64,000 bases of DNA from an uncultured Chlamydiae bacterium (lineage in GTDB: Bacteria; Chlamydiota; Chlamydiia; Chlamydiales; Rhabdochlamydiaceae), in contig CAIJXB010000026.1 in NCBI GenBank assembly GCA_903824495.1, positions 186,001 to 250,000 on the forward strand, read 5' to 3'. The translations under genes were made by a program, and so were the position numbers. This document shows, in pieces, positions 24,399 through 33,292 of this stretch. Below the pieces are notes generated by a model. That model was not told the origin of the DNA, did not search any database, and was given only the letters and a program-made list of their open reading frames with translations. The number at the start of each line of letters is the position of its first letter. Position 1 is the stretch's first letter.

Positions 24399-25754
24399 AT
24401 GCTTTTTATTTCTTTAGATAAACTCTTAGCTCCAAATGCCATCGATTCTATTGATGGCATAGAGCTGCGCCTTGATCTTTTTCCTTCTCTTGATTTTACC
24501 CTTATCGACCTATTCATCAAAAATAGTAAAAAGCCTGTCATGTTGACACTAAGAAGTGTTTTGCACGGGGGGAAATTTGAAGGAGAAAGAGAAAAATTAC
24601 TCCTTAAACTTCTTGAGCTAAAACCTGCTTTTTTTGATTTAGAATCAGATATCGAAGAAGAGTTTTTAAGCAAAACTCTTCAAAACTATCCTCAAATAAA
24701 ATTCATCCTTTCACACCACTTTATCAATCAATCTACCGAAAAAGATTGGCAAGACATCTACCTCCATATGAAAAAATATCCAGCTTTTGGATACAAAATA
24801 GCTGCCTTTGCTTCTTCAACAAATGAAGCGCTTTCTATGCTTTTGTTTGCTAAGGAAAAATCTGATTTAAGTGTCATTTGTATGGGAAAGCGGGCGAGCT
24901 TTACAAGAGTTTTAGGCCCTATCATAGAAAATCTCATCGACTATGCAGCTTTAGATGAAGAGTCAAAAACAGCTCCTGGACAGCTTTGCGTTTCAGAACT
25001 TGTGGACATCTATCGCTACCATCATTTAAACAAAGAAACTGTTTTGTATGGGCTGATTGGAGACCCTGTTGATAAAAGCTTAGGACACCTTTATCACAAC
25101 AAAGTCTTTAAAGAAAAAAACATCAATGCTGTCTATGTAAAAATGGCTGTAAAGCCAGAAGAGCTCTCTTCTTTTCTTCCCCTAGCTAAAAGCTTAGGAT
25201 TTCGGGGACTTAGCGTTACAATGCCCTTGAAGGAAACGGCATTTCCCTTAACAGATCCGGTTGATTCTAATGTAAAAGCCACCAAGGCAATCAACACTCT
25301 TTTAATCACAAAAGAAAAAATCTTAAGCACGAATACCGACGGAAAAGGAGCTCTTGATGCAATTGAAAACAAGCTTCTTGTCAAAGATAAGATCTTAGTT
25401 TTGATTGGCGCCGGAGGCGCAGCTAAAGCGATTGCTTTTGAAGCAAAGCTAAGAGGTGCAAAAGTCCAGATTTTGAATAGAACGCTTCAAAGAGCGGTCG
25501 ATTTGGCTCTTGAGGTCGGATGTGAATTTTTACACAAAACCCCTCAACATTATGATATTGTGATCAATTGCTCGCCAGATCCCGGAGAATTTGATTATTC
25601 TGAGGTAAAAAGCTCCACTCTTGTAATGGATGTTGTCTATAATCCAAGGAAGACGCCTTTTTTACAAAAAGCCTTGGAGCTTGGGGCAGAGGTAGTTTAT
25701 GGAGAAGAAATGTTTTTTAACCAGGCGCGCGCGCAAACAGAATTTTGGATCTAA
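24399..25754 (+). CDS. aroDE: Bifunctional 3-dehydroquinate dehydratase / shikimate dehydrogenase
   Basis: The fusion has 451 residues. Residues 1-210 form a type I dehydroquinase (IELRLDLFPS, TLRSVLHGGKF, Schiff-base lysine in FGYKIAAFA). Residues 215-451 form shikimate dehydrogenase (GLIGDPVDKSLGHLYHN, VTMPLKETA, NTDGKGAL, and the NADP site VLIGAGGAAKAI). It converts 3-dehydroquinate to 3-dehydroshikimate and then to shikimate. Chlamydiae are known for this fused order. It is first of five tightly packed aro genes; aroB begins one base after the stop. Confidence 0.96.
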   Translation: MLFISLDKLLAPNAIDSIDGIELRLDLFPSLDFTLIDLFIKNSKKPVMLTLRSVLHGGKFEGEREKLLLKLLELKPAFFDLESDIEEEFLSKTLQNYPQIKFILSHHFINQSTEKDWQDIYLHMKKYPAFGYKIAAFASSTNEALSMLLFAKEKSDLSVICMGKRASFTRVLGPIIENLIDYAALDEESKTAPGQLCVSELVDIYRYHHLNKETVLYGLIGDPVDKSLGHLYHNKVFKEKNINAVYVKMAVKPEELSSFLPLAKSLGFRGLSVTMPLKETAFPLTDPVDSNVKATKAINTLLITKEKILSTNTDGKGALDAIENKLLVKDKILVLIGAGGAAKAIAFEAKLRGAKVQILNRTLQRAVDLALEVGCEFLHKTPQHYDIVINCSPDPGEFDYSEVKSSTLVMDVVYNPRKTPFLQKALELGAEVVYGEEMFFNQARAQTEFWI

Positions 25755-25755
25755 C

Positions 25756-26829
25756 ATGCAACAGACTCTTTCTTATCCTTCTACAAAGATCTACATCGAA
25801 CAAGATCTTTTACAAAAAAACTCTCTTAAAGATCTTTTGCAGCTAAGAAAAAGAAAAGGTGTGGTCATAGCAGATGAATCGGTCAAAGAGCTCTATGGAG
25901 ATCCTTTAGCAAAACTTTTAGAAGTAGATCTTTTCACAGTTCCAAGAGGAGAAGAGGCTAAAAGTCATGAAACAAAATATCTCATTGAGCAAAAGCTTTT
26001 TGAAAAGGGATATGGCAGAGACACTCTCATCATCGCACTCGGTGGGGGAGCCACAACTGATGTTGTTGGTTTTATCGCTTCTACCTATTTAAGAGGCGTT
26101 CCTCTTGTCTTCATTCCTACAACTCTTTTGTCTATGGTTGATGCTTCCATCGGAGGAAAAACAGCCATCAATACTTCTTTTGGCAAAAATCTCTTAGGTA
26201 CTTTTTATCATCCAGAAAGCATCTTGATCGATACCCAAGTACTAGCTTCCCTTCCTGAAAAGGAACTCAGAAATGGCCTTGCTGAAAGTTTGAAAATGGG
26301 TCTTATTTCAGATGCTTTTCTTTGGAACCTACTTGAAAAAAACCACCAAAATGGAAAAGTTTTTCTATCAGATCCTTCCTTGATTGCACGATCTATTGAA
26401 GGCAAAATGAACATTGTAGAAAGGGATCCTAAAGAGCTTGGATTAAGACGAATTTTAAACTTCGGCCATACCATTGCACATGGCCTGGAAGCTCTTTCTT
26501 TCTACGAAATATCGCATGGAGAAGCTGTTGCTATAGGCTGCGTTACAGAGGCTTTTTTAAGTAAAGAACTTGGATATTTAGGGGAAAAAGACTTTGAAAG
26601 AATTTTTTCTGTATACGCAACCCTTCCTCTTTCTCTTCCGAAGAACTACACAAGAGAAGCTCTTTTAAAAGCTCTTACCCATGATAAAAAACGATCTTTA
26701 GAAAAGCTTCGTTTTGTCTTAATAGACAAGGTCGGTCATGCTCTGCCTTTTGAGGGGGCTTATTGCAGAGCTGTTTCTAACGAAGAGCTTGAATCAACAC
26801 TGAACCTGATGGAGATTACGTATGGTTGA
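25756..26829 (+). CDS. aroB: 3-dehydroquinate synthase
   Basis: The 357-residue enzyme makes 3-dehydroquinate from DAHP with NAD+ as a recycled cofactor. It shows the NAD-binding GGGATTDVVGF, the loop PTTLLSMVDASIGGKTAIN, the metal-binding residues in GLAESLKMG, and LNFGHTIAHGLEA and HGEAVAIG. The frame extends 57 bases upstream into aroDE, but the ATG at 25756, one base after the aroDE stop, gives the usual N-terminus. Its end overlaps aroA by 8 bases. Confidence 0.95.
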   Translation: MQQTLSYPSTKIYIEQDLLQKNSLKDLLQLRKRKGVVIADESVKELYGDPLAKLLEVDLFTVPRGEEAKSHETKYLIEQKLFEKGYGRDTLIIALGGGATTDVVGFIASTYLRGVPLVFIPTTLLSMVDASIGGKTAINTSFGKNLLGTFYHPESILIDTQVLASLPEKELRNGLAESLKMGLISDAFLWNLLEKNHQNGKVFLSDPSLIARSIEGKMNIVERDPKELGLRRILNFGHTIAHGLEALSFYEISHGEAVAIGCVTEAFLSKELGYLGEKDFERIFSVYATLPLSLPKNYTREALLKALTHDKKRSLEKLRFVLIDKVGHALPFEGAYCRAVSNEELESTLNLMEITYG

Positions 26830-28108
26830 TTTTGCAATTACTCCTTCAGTAGTTGAAGGAGCCCTTACTCTCCCTTCTTCTAAATCCCATACATTAAGGG
26901 CGATTCTTTTTGCCGCTTTAGCAAAAGGAACCTCCCATATTGAGTCGTATTTAGACTCTCCAGACACTCATGCTATGATTGGTGCTGTGCGCCTTTTAGG
27001 TGCTAAAGTAGAAGTTCAAAAAGATTCTCTTTTCATTGAAGGGTGCTCTGGAAAACTAAAAACACCTGATGATGTGATTAATTGCGGCAACTCTGGACTA
27101 GTCCTTCGTTTAATCGGGGCTCTTTCAGGCCTTATTCCAGAGTACTGTATCTTAACAGGTGACAGCTCAATTCGCCATAATAGACCCATTAAACCTCTTT
27201 TAGAGGCCCTTTCGCAATTGGGTTGCTTTGCAGCTTCTAGTAGAGGCGACGATTTTGCTCCTCTTATCATCAAAGGTCCCTTTACAAAAGATTTTGCACA
27301 GTTAGATGGACAGGATTCCCAGCCTGTTTCTGGTCTTTTAATTGCTGGAGCCTTTGCTCCTCATCCCATCAAACTCCATGTGACAAATCCAGGAGAAAAA
27401 CCTTGGATTGATTTGACCTTGGATTGGTTTAAGCGCTTGAACATTCCTTATTATAAGATGCAAGACTATACATACTATGAGATGTATGGATCTGGATCCA
27501 TTAACAGCTTTTCATACAAGGTTCCTGGAGATTTGAGTACGATTGCTTTCCCTGTTGCTACAGCTCTTTTAAATCAATCTAAACTCGTGCTCCACAATGT
27601 CGATTTAAACGACATACAAGGAGACAAAGCTCTTCTTTGTATTTTAGAGGAAATGGGGGCTAGGTTTTCTGTTGACCCTATTGAAAAAACACTTTCCATA
27701 GAAAAAACTCCTTCTCTTCAAGGAAAAAAAATAGATCTCAATTGTTGCATTGACGCTCTTCCAATCCTATCTGTCATCGCTTGTTTTGCAAAGGGCTCTA
27801 CTGAGATCACAAACGCCTCTATTGCCCGGAAAAAAGAATCGGACAGGATCTCTTGCATCACTTCTGAGCTGAGGAAAATGGGCGCTTTAATTGAAGAAAA
27901 AGAAGATGGGCTCATCATCCATCCGTCCACTCTTCATGGCGCCCTTGTAAATAGCCATCATGACCATCGGATTGCACTAAGTTTATCAGTAGCTGCTTTA
28001 TCAGCAAAAGGATCAAGCTGTATTCAAGGCATAGAGTGTATAGCTAAGACATACCCTGGATTTTGCGAAGACTTTTCCAAAATAGGAGCTCAAATAGACA
28101 TTTCATGA
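26822..28108 (+). CDS. aroA: 3-phosphoshikimate 1-carboxyvinyltransferase (EPSP synthase)
   Basis: The 428-residue enzyme transfers enolpyruvate from PEP to shikimate 3-phosphate. Motifs include LPSSKSHTLRAI (substrate-binding Lys), CGNSGLVLRL, DSSIRHNRPI, and the late IARKKESDRI and NSHHDHRIALS. The NCGNSG segment replaces the more common NAGTA; glycine-to-asparagine differences here matter for glyphosate sensitivity in other species, so it looks like a divergent class. It overlaps aroB by 8 bases and aroK by an ATGA. Confidence 0.95.
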   Translation: MVDFAITPSVVEGALTLPSSKSHTLRAILFAALAKGTSHIESYLDSPDTHAMIGAVRLLGAKVEVQKDSLFIEGCSGKLKTPDDVINCGNSGLVLRLIGALSGLIPEYCILTGDSSIRHNRPIKPLLEALSQLGCFAASSRGDDFAPLIIKGPFTKDFAQLDGQDSQPVSGLLIAGAFAPHPIKLHVTNPGEKPWIDLTLDWFKRLNIPYYKMQDYTYYEMYGSGSINSFSYKVPGDLSTIAFPVATALLNQSKLVLHNVDLNDIQGDKALLCILEEMGARFSVDPIEKTLSIEKTPSLQGKKIDLNCCIDALPILSVIACFAKGSTEITNASIARKKESDRISCITSELRKMGALIEEKEDGLIIHPSTLHGALVNSHHDHRIALSLSVAALSAKGSSCIQGIECIAKTYPGFCEDFSKIGAQIDIS

Positions 28109-28632
28109 AAACTCTCATCTTATTTGGTTTTAAAAGCTGCGGGAAAACACATTTTGGAAAGTTATTAGCAGATAGACTAGGCCTCCCTTTCATAGACACT
28201 GACGATCTTTTAATTGCTCTGTATCAGGAAAAAAATTCTATACGCGAAATCCACAAATCACTAGGAGAGCAAGGATTTAGAGAGTTAGAAAATAAGGTCA
28301 TTCAAACACTTAGCCCTAAATCTTCTTCTATCATTGCCTTAGGGGGGGGGAGTATTTTAAACGCTGATAACGTCTCTCATCTAAAAAAGATAGGACAGTT
28401 TGTTTATTTAAAAACCCCTTTTTCGACCCTTCAAACAAAAATTTTGCAAAACAAAATCCCTTCTTTTGTAGATCAAAATCATCCTATTGATTCACTTCAT
28501 GCTATCTATGAAAAAAGAAAACCTCTTTATGAATCCATCGATGCTATTTGGGTGGATGTACATAAAGAAAATGTCTTAGAAAAACTGCTTTTCATTGCTA
28601 CCCAACAGGAACATGTTCACTATGGCTTCTAA
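28105..28632 (+). CDS. aroK: Shikimate kinase
   Basis: The 175-residue P-loop kinase phosphorylates shikimate at O3. Walker A is GFKSCGKTHFG (residues 7-17), the shikimate-binding FIDTDDLL is near 33, GEQGFRELE near 55, and the GGGS segment near 80. The C-terminus has the YEKRKPLYE lid arginines. The ATG overlaps the aroA stop; an earlier in-frame start at 28063 would add 14 residues with no purpose visible. Confidence 0.93.
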   Translation: MKTLILFGFKSCGKTHFGKLLADRLGLPFIDTDDLLIALYQEKNSIREIHKSLGEQGFRELENKVIQTLSPKSSSIIALGGGSILNADNVSHLKKIGQFVYLKTPFSTLQTKILQNKIPSFVDQNHPIDSLHAIYEKRKPLYESIDAIWVDVHKENVLEKLLFIATQQEHVHYGF

Positions 28633-29716
28633 TTTTTTTGGAGAAATTTTTCGTATCACAACATTTGGAGAATCTCATGGACCTGCTATTGGTGTAGTCA
28701 TTGATGGTTGTCCAGCAGGCCTTGAAATCTCTAAAGAAGACATAGATAAAGAGCTTGCCCTTCGAAGACCTGGTAATAACCCTCATACAAGTCCTCGCAA
28801 AGAAGAAGACTCTATCCAAATCTTATCAGGTATTTTTGAAAGAAAAACAACAGGAGCCCCTATTGCTCTTCTCATCAAAAATCAAGACGCGCAGCCCGAT
28901 CAATACGAAACCTTTAAAAATCTCTATAGACCAGGTCACGCCAATTTTACCTATTTAGAAAAATATGGAATCTTTGACTACCGAGGAGGGGGCAGATCTT
29001 CTGCAAGAGAAACAGCTGCAAGAGTAGCAGCGGGCGCTATTGCAAAAAAATTACTCGCTCACTTTGGCATTGAATGTGTAGCTTTTGTGTCTGAAGTGGG
29101 AGGAATCAAAATTCCCCCTCAAGACCTTTCAAACATTAAAGAGCTAAAACAAAAAACGCATAAAAGTCCCATTTTTTGTCCTGATCCGACAACAGAAGTT
29201 TTGATCTTAGAAAAAATCGAAAAAGTTAAATTAGAAAATGATTCGCTCGGCGGGATCATTACTTGCATCGCTCATTTACCCGTTGGTCTTGGAGATCCAG
29301 TGTATAATAAACTCGAAGCACTTTTAGCTTGCGCCATGCTCTCTATTCCTGCCACGAAAGGTTTTGAAATAGGATCCGGCTTTGAAGCAGCTCGTATGAA
29401 AGGATCTGAACATAACGACAGCTTTGATCTAGATATTGATGGAAACGTTCATACAGCTACCAATCATGCAGGGGGAACGCTCGGCGGTATTTCTACAGGA
29501 TCGCCTCTTATTTTCAACGTAGCTTTCAAACCCACATCTAGCATTAAAAAGCCTCAAGAAACCATTTCTCTTGATAAAGAAAAATCAATCCTTAAGCTCC
29601 CAGATTCTGCCAGACACGACCCTTGCGTGGCAATCAGGGGAGCCTCTGTTGTAGAGGCAATGGCAGCACTTGTTTTAGCTGATAGGGTACTTGCGAATCG
29701 GCTAGTTAGGCTGTAG
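28622..29716 (+). CDS. aroC: Chorismate synthase
   Basis: This FMN-dependent enzyme of 364 residues makes chorismate from EPSP. The N-terminal signature FRITTFGESHGPAIGVVIDGCPAG and the histidine/arginine motif GGGRSSARETAARVAAGA are intact, as are the HAGGTLGGISTG and RHDPCVAIRGASVVEAM segments. The start at 28622 overlaps aroK by 11 bases; alternative in-frame starts lie at 28595 and 28613. It is the last gene of the aro operon. With this gene, all steps from DAHP to chorismate are encoded here; DAHP synthase is not. Confidence 0.96.
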   Translation: MASNFFGEIFRITTFGESHGPAIGVVIDGCPAGLEISKEDIDKELALRRPGNNPHTSPRKEEDSIQILSGIFERKTTGAPIALLIKNQDAQPDQYETFKNLYRPGHANFTYLEKYGIFDYRGGGRSSARETAARVAAGAIAKKLLAHFGIECVAFVSEVGGIKIPPQDLSNIKELKQKTHKSPIFCPDPTTEVLILEKIEKVKLENDSLGGIITCIAHLPVGLGDPVYNKLEALLACAMLSIPATKGFEIGSGFEAARMKGSEHNDSFDLDIDGNVHTATNHAGGTLGGISTGSPLIFNVAFKPTSSIKKPQETISLDKEKSILKLPDSARHDPCVAIRGASVVEAMAALVLADRVLANRLVRL

Positions 29717-29747
29717 ATTATTCTTAAAAAAATCTATTTATCCTTGT

Positions 29748-29823
29748 AAAACAACCAAAAATGTGGTACTTTTGGGCTTTAAAACAACCAAAAACGGATC
29801 GTTTTACCCTTGGAAAATAACCA
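29748..29823 (+). repeat. Three phased 33-bp direct repeats before the second DUF4143 ATPase
   Basis: AAAACAACCA begins at 29748 and 29781, and AAAATAACCA at 29814, exactly 33 bases apart. The first two copies share 14 identical bases. The third copy ends on the A of the ATG start codon. The spacing is about three helical turns, so a protein could bind the same face of each copy; this looks like an operator. Confidence 0.8.
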
Positions 29824-31172
29824 TGTTTAAGAGACTTATTGATTTTCACCTAAGAACTTGGAAAGATGATCCGTACCGTAAACCATTGCTAATAAGAGGT
29901 GCTAGGCAGGTAGGAAAGACCTATGCGATACGAAAGCTGGGACAAACATTTGAAAACTTTGTTGAGGTGAATTTTGAGCAGCTAAAAAATGCGGCCGCCA
30001 TCTTCGAAAAAGACCTCATCCCCGAAAAACTACTTCTCGCCCTTTCTCTCCTTCTCAAGACCCCCATAATTCCCGGAAAGACCCTTTTATTTTTTGATGA
30101 AGTTCAAGAAGCCCCTCAAGTGATTTTAGCTTTGCGCTATTTTTATGAAGAAATGCCCGCTCTCCATGTCATAGCAGCCGGGTCTCTTTTGGAGTTTGCG
30201 ATTGAAAAAGTTGGAGTTCCTGTCGGTAGAATTTCCATGCTTTACATGTATCCCATGTCCTTTATAGAGTACCTCGTTGCTATAGGGGATCGACTTATAG
30301 CTCAAGAAATCATAACCCACTCTATCGGCGTGGCTATGGAAGATCCTATTCACACAAAAGTTCTGGATAAACTGGGGGAATACCTTTCTATTGGTGGAAT
30401 GCCAGAATCTGTAGAAAGATGGGTTACAACAAGAGAGCCGTCTCTTTCCTTAAAAGTCTTGCAGCAAATTGCAGCAACTTATCGACAAGACTTTGAAAAA
30501 TATGCAAGAAAAGCCCAAGTAAAATACCTTGAACAACTCTTCAGACAAATCCCACATCTTGTTGGAAAAGAATTTTCCTATTCAGAAATCCATGGAGAAT
30601 ACAGAAAACGAGAGTTAGCTCCTGCTCTAGAGCTTTTAGAAAGAGCTAACATCATTCATGTTATCCGCAGATCTTCTGGACAAGGAATTCCCATTGGAGC
30701 AGAAGTAGACTTTGATGTGTTTAAGGTAGTCTATCTAGATATTGCTCTTTGTCAAACTATTTTAGGCACGGATATTTCTATATGGTTTTTACGTCCTTTA
30801 GAAGGGTTTGAAAATCGAGGGGGAATTGCAGAAAGTTTCATTGCACAAGAACTTCTTTGCTATGCAAGTCCAGAAAGTAAAGCTGAAATCCATTTTTGGA
30901 AAAGAAAGGAAAAAAGCAGCGCAGCAGAAGTGGATTTTCTTATCCAAAGAAAAGAGCAAATTTTACCTATCGAAGTAAAAAGTGGGCACGGAACTACGCT
31001 TCGTAGTCTTCGTCTCTTTTTAGACACTCACCCTAAATCAACTTTTGGGATTCGTTTTTCGGCGCTAGATTATTCTATCATAGAAAAGTTAGATTCCAGA
31101 CCTCTTTATGCTGCGGTATCGCTAGCTCATGAAAGCCAAAAGGATGCGCTTTATGATCTTTTAAAGTCTTAA
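29823..31172 (+). CDS. AAA+ ATPase with C-terminal DUF4143 domain (larger form)
   Basis: The protein has 449 residues. It shows Walker A GARQVGKTYAI (residues 26-36), Walker B LLFFDEVQEAP, sensor IAAGSLLEFA, a central helical region, and a C-terminal AEVDFLI...PIEVKSG motif of the restriction-nuclease-like fold. It belongs to the same broad family as the protein at 7071-8192 but shares little obvious sequence beyond these motifs. An in-frame start at 29763 is possible, but the repeats make that region look regulatory. The gene converges with the RNA methyltransferase, overlapping its 3' end by 4 bases. The function of the family is unknown. Confidence 0.88.
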   Translation: MFKRLIDFHLRTWKDDPYRKPLLIRGARQVGKTYAIRKLGQTFENFVEVNFEQLKNAAAIFEKDLIPEKLLLALSLLLKTPIIPGKTLLFFDEVQEAPQVILALRYFYEEMPALHVIAAGSLLEFAIEKVGVPVGRISMLYMYPMSFIEYLVAIGDRLIAQEIITHSIGVAMEDPIHTKVLDKLGEYLSIGGMPESVERWVTTREPSLSLKVLQQIAATYRQDFEKYARKAQVKYLEQLFRQIPHLVGKEFSYSEIHGEYRKRELAPALELLERANIIHVIRRSSGQGIPIGAEVDFDVFKVVYLDIALCQTILGTDISIWFLRPLEGFENRGGIAESFIAQELLCYASPESKAEIHFWKRKEKSSAAEVDFLIQRKEQILPIEVKSGHGTTLRSLRLFLDTHPKSTFGIRFSALDYSIIEKLDSRPLYAAVSLAHESQKDALYDLLKS

Positions 31173-32299
31173 TGCCTTAGAAAGCTCGCAACAATCTCTA
31201 CATGATTGGTTCCTGGAAATAAAAGAAAACCCTTAGCATTTTCTAACTTCCATCCTTTTTCTAAGATTTCTGTGCAGTCTCTCATAAAAGATTCATATCC
31301 GCAGCTGATGTAGACAAGCTGCGTTGCATTTGAGCTGAAAATATTCTTTTTACATTCTATTGAAAGTCCTTTTCTTGGAGGGTCTACCAAAATGATTTCA
31401 GCCTCTTGTAAATCTGCTTCCTCAGCTTTACTACTTAGAAAAAAGCATTTTTCTTGAATGTCTTTAGAAAGACTTTCCACTGTTTTTTCAAAGCAGCTTT
31501 TAGCATGAGGGGAAGATTCCACAAGAATCACTTTAGCAGCTTTATAAGCTAAAGAAAGGCCAATACAGCCAACTCCTGAATAGAGCTCAAAGAGGGATTT
31601 TTTACTCTCGACCAAAGAGTCGATATAATCAATCATTTCTTCAAAAAAGGAAATATGGGCTTGAGAAAAACAAGACGGATGAAAGGCAAAAGAGATCTCT
31701 TTGATCTTTTGAAAAAAGTTTTTTTCTCCCTCTATTAACTCCCAAGATTCGAAATTGAAAATAGAGTTTGTCTTTTCAGGATGGTAGTTGGCCCATATCG
31801 AATGAAACCTTCCTGTTTTGTAAAGCTGCTTTACAAAAGCTTTCTCATTTTCTTCGAGAAGCTTTCCATTGAAAACAAGAGCGAGCTGTATTTTAAGAGT
31901 CTGATTATCAACCGTCATCTGAAGATACTTTAACCTTCCTAAATGCCCTTTTTCTTGGTAAGGATCCACCTTGCATTCTCTGATTGCTTTTCTTATTTCT
32001 CCTAATGCCTCATCCATAACAGGGTAATGTAACGGGCATTTTTTCATGTCTATTACGTTGTGAGATCCCTGCTCAAAAAGACCGATGAGGGGATTTTGAG
32101 AAGTTCCTCTAACAGCAAGTTTTGCCCGTGATCTCCACTGCGTGATTTCTTTAGAACTAAGGTCTGGTCTAAAACTGGCTATTTTTTCAAAAAAGGCACA
32201 GATTTCTTTCCAAATTTCTGGATTTCTTACGTCTACTTGACGTGTACAACCAGAGCATTTTGGAAAGTAATCACAAGAAATGTTAAATTTATTTTTCAA
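31169..32299 (-). CDS. RNA (uracil-5)-methyltransferase, RumA/TrmA family
   Basis: This SAM-dependent RNA m5U methyltransferase has 376 residues. A four-cysteine cluster site for 4Fe-4S is seen in CDYFPKCSGC (C9, C15, C18) and in DMKKCPLH. The SAM domain has FELYSGVGCIGLSLA and VDPPRKGL, and the catalytic cysteine lies in YISCGYESF. The N-terminal TRAM domain common in RumA is missing, so the target (23S rRNA or tRNA) is not clear. It is divergent from the gene at 32623 across the candidate origin. Confidence 0.92.
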   Translation of the reverse strand: MKNKFNISCDYFPKCSGCTRQVDVRNPEIWKEICAFFEKIASFRPDLSSKEITQWRSRAKLAVRGTSQNPLIGLFEQGSHNVIDMKKCPLHYPVMDEALGEIRKAIRECKVDPYQEKGHLGRLKYLQMTVDNQTLKIQLALVFNGKLLEENEKAFVKQLYKTGRFHSIWANYHPEKTNSIFNFESWELIEGEKNFFQKIKEISFAFHPSCFSQAHISFFEEMIDYIDSLVESKKSLFELYSGVGCIGLSLAYKAAKVILVESSPHAKSCFEKTVESLSKDIQEKCFFLSSKAEEADLQEAEIILVDPPRKGLSIECKKNIFSSNATQLVYISCGYESFMRDCTEILEKGWKLENAKGFLLFPGTNHVEIVASFLRH

Positions 32300-32339
32300 A
32301 ACCCACCTAAAAGCTAAAAAACAGATTGTATCAGAAAAA

Positions 32340-32570
32340 GCTAAAAAAGGGTGTGGAAAACTCAGTTCATAACCTGTTGATAGAGGTTCGATAACTTGTT
32401 GACAGAGCTCGAAAAGGGGGGTTATCGACGATTCATCATCAGTCCATGCACAAATTATGAACAGTTTTTTTTATCTATGGAGCACGCACCAGTTATCAAC
32501 ATTTCCACAGACTCTTAATAAGAAGAATCCTATATATATAAGATATATTCTTAAGAAATATAGAGCTTGT
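32340..32570. other. oriC: Candidate chromosomal replication origin (DnaA-box cluster plus TA-rich tract)
   Basis: The 323-base gap 32300-32622 holds several DnaA-box-like 9-mers. On the minus strand: TTTTCCACA (32352-32360, full match to TTWTNCACA), CTATCAACA (32375-32383) and CTGTCAACA (32397-32405). On the plus strand: TTATCGACG (32422-32430), TTATGAACA (32455-32463), TTATCAACA (32493-32501) and ATTTCCACA (32501-32509). Directly right is an almost pure A/T tract (32531-32561) that could be the unwinding element. Base skew by eye changes from C-rich to G-rich on the + strand within a few kb. This is inference; no DnaA gene is adjacent. Confidence 0.6.
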
Positions 32571-32622
32571 ATTTCAGGCTTCAAGCAGCTATCTTATTTA
32601 GGTTTTTAACCAGAGTTTGCTC

Positions 32623-33288
32623 ATGAGAGATCCAAAATATTATTTTTCAATAGAATCCTTTCCTCTCTTTCAAGGAATAGAGTCTGTTTGGGATGCGCTA
32701 GCTGGCCTTTCCTCTTATCTTAAAGGGTTAAAGCTTGGAGTGATAGAAATAGAAATTCCAGAAGGAGTCTATTTAGAAAATCCCCATCTCATTTCTATAG
32801 GAAAAGGAACTGTTATTGAACCCGGAGCTTATATCAAAGGTCCTGCTTTGATTGGAAAAAACTGTCAGATCAGACAAGGCGCCTACATCAGAGAAAACGT
32901 AATTTTGGAAGATGGAGCAATTGTGGGTCATTGCACAGAGGTCAAGCACAGTATTCTTTTGAAAAAAGCGCATGCAGCCCATTTTAACTATGTGGGAGAT
33001 AGCATCTTAGGGCAGGAGTGTAATTTAGGATCAGGAACCGCTTGCGCTAATTACCGCTTAGATCAAGGGAAAGTTTCAGTGTGGATCGATGATAAAAAAG
33101 TAGAAACAGGACTTCATAAACTTGGAGTTATCTTAGGCGATAGATCTCAAATTGGATGCAATAGCGTAACAAGCCCTGGAACTTTGATTGGAAAGGATGT
33201 TCTTTGCTACCCTTGCATGCATATTCAGGGATCGATCCCGTCAAACTCAAAAAGAAAACTGAAGCAACAGTTTACTCAGGATATTTAA
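32623..33288 (+). CDS. Left-handed beta-helix (hexapeptide-repeat) protein, GlmU C-terminal-like
   Basis: The protein has 221 residues. The central part (about 50-190) is made of hexapeptide turns (ISIGKGTVIEPGAYIKG, IGKNCQIRQGAYIREN, LGQECNLGSG, IGCNSVTSPGTLIGKD), the fold of acyltransferases such as the GlmU acetyltransferase half. The uridyltransferase half of GlmU is missing. It could transfer an acetyl group to a sugar nucleotide, but the residues needed cannot be assigned. It is followed by ispA after four bases; a glmU-like gene beside ispA is also remembered from Chlamydia. The ATG at 32623 is preferred over the in-frame TTG at 32617. Confidence 0.82.
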   Translation: MRDPKYYFSIESFPLFQGIESVWDALAGLSSYLKGLKLGVIEIEIPEGVYLENPHLISIGKGTVIEPGAYIKGPALIGKNCQIRQGAYIRENVILEDGAIVGHCTEVKHSILLKKAHAAHFNYVGDSILGQECNLGSGTACANYRLDQGKVSVWIDDKKVETGLHKLGVILGDRSQIGCNSVTSPGTLIGKDVLCYPCMHIQGSIPSNSKRKLKQQFTQDI

Positions 33289-33292
33289 TAAA

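Noticed and set aside
29748-29823. Regular direct repeats that could be a CRISPR array
   Set aside because: Only three short copies with a 33-base period, no room for normal spacers, no cas genes, and the last copy overlaps a start codon.
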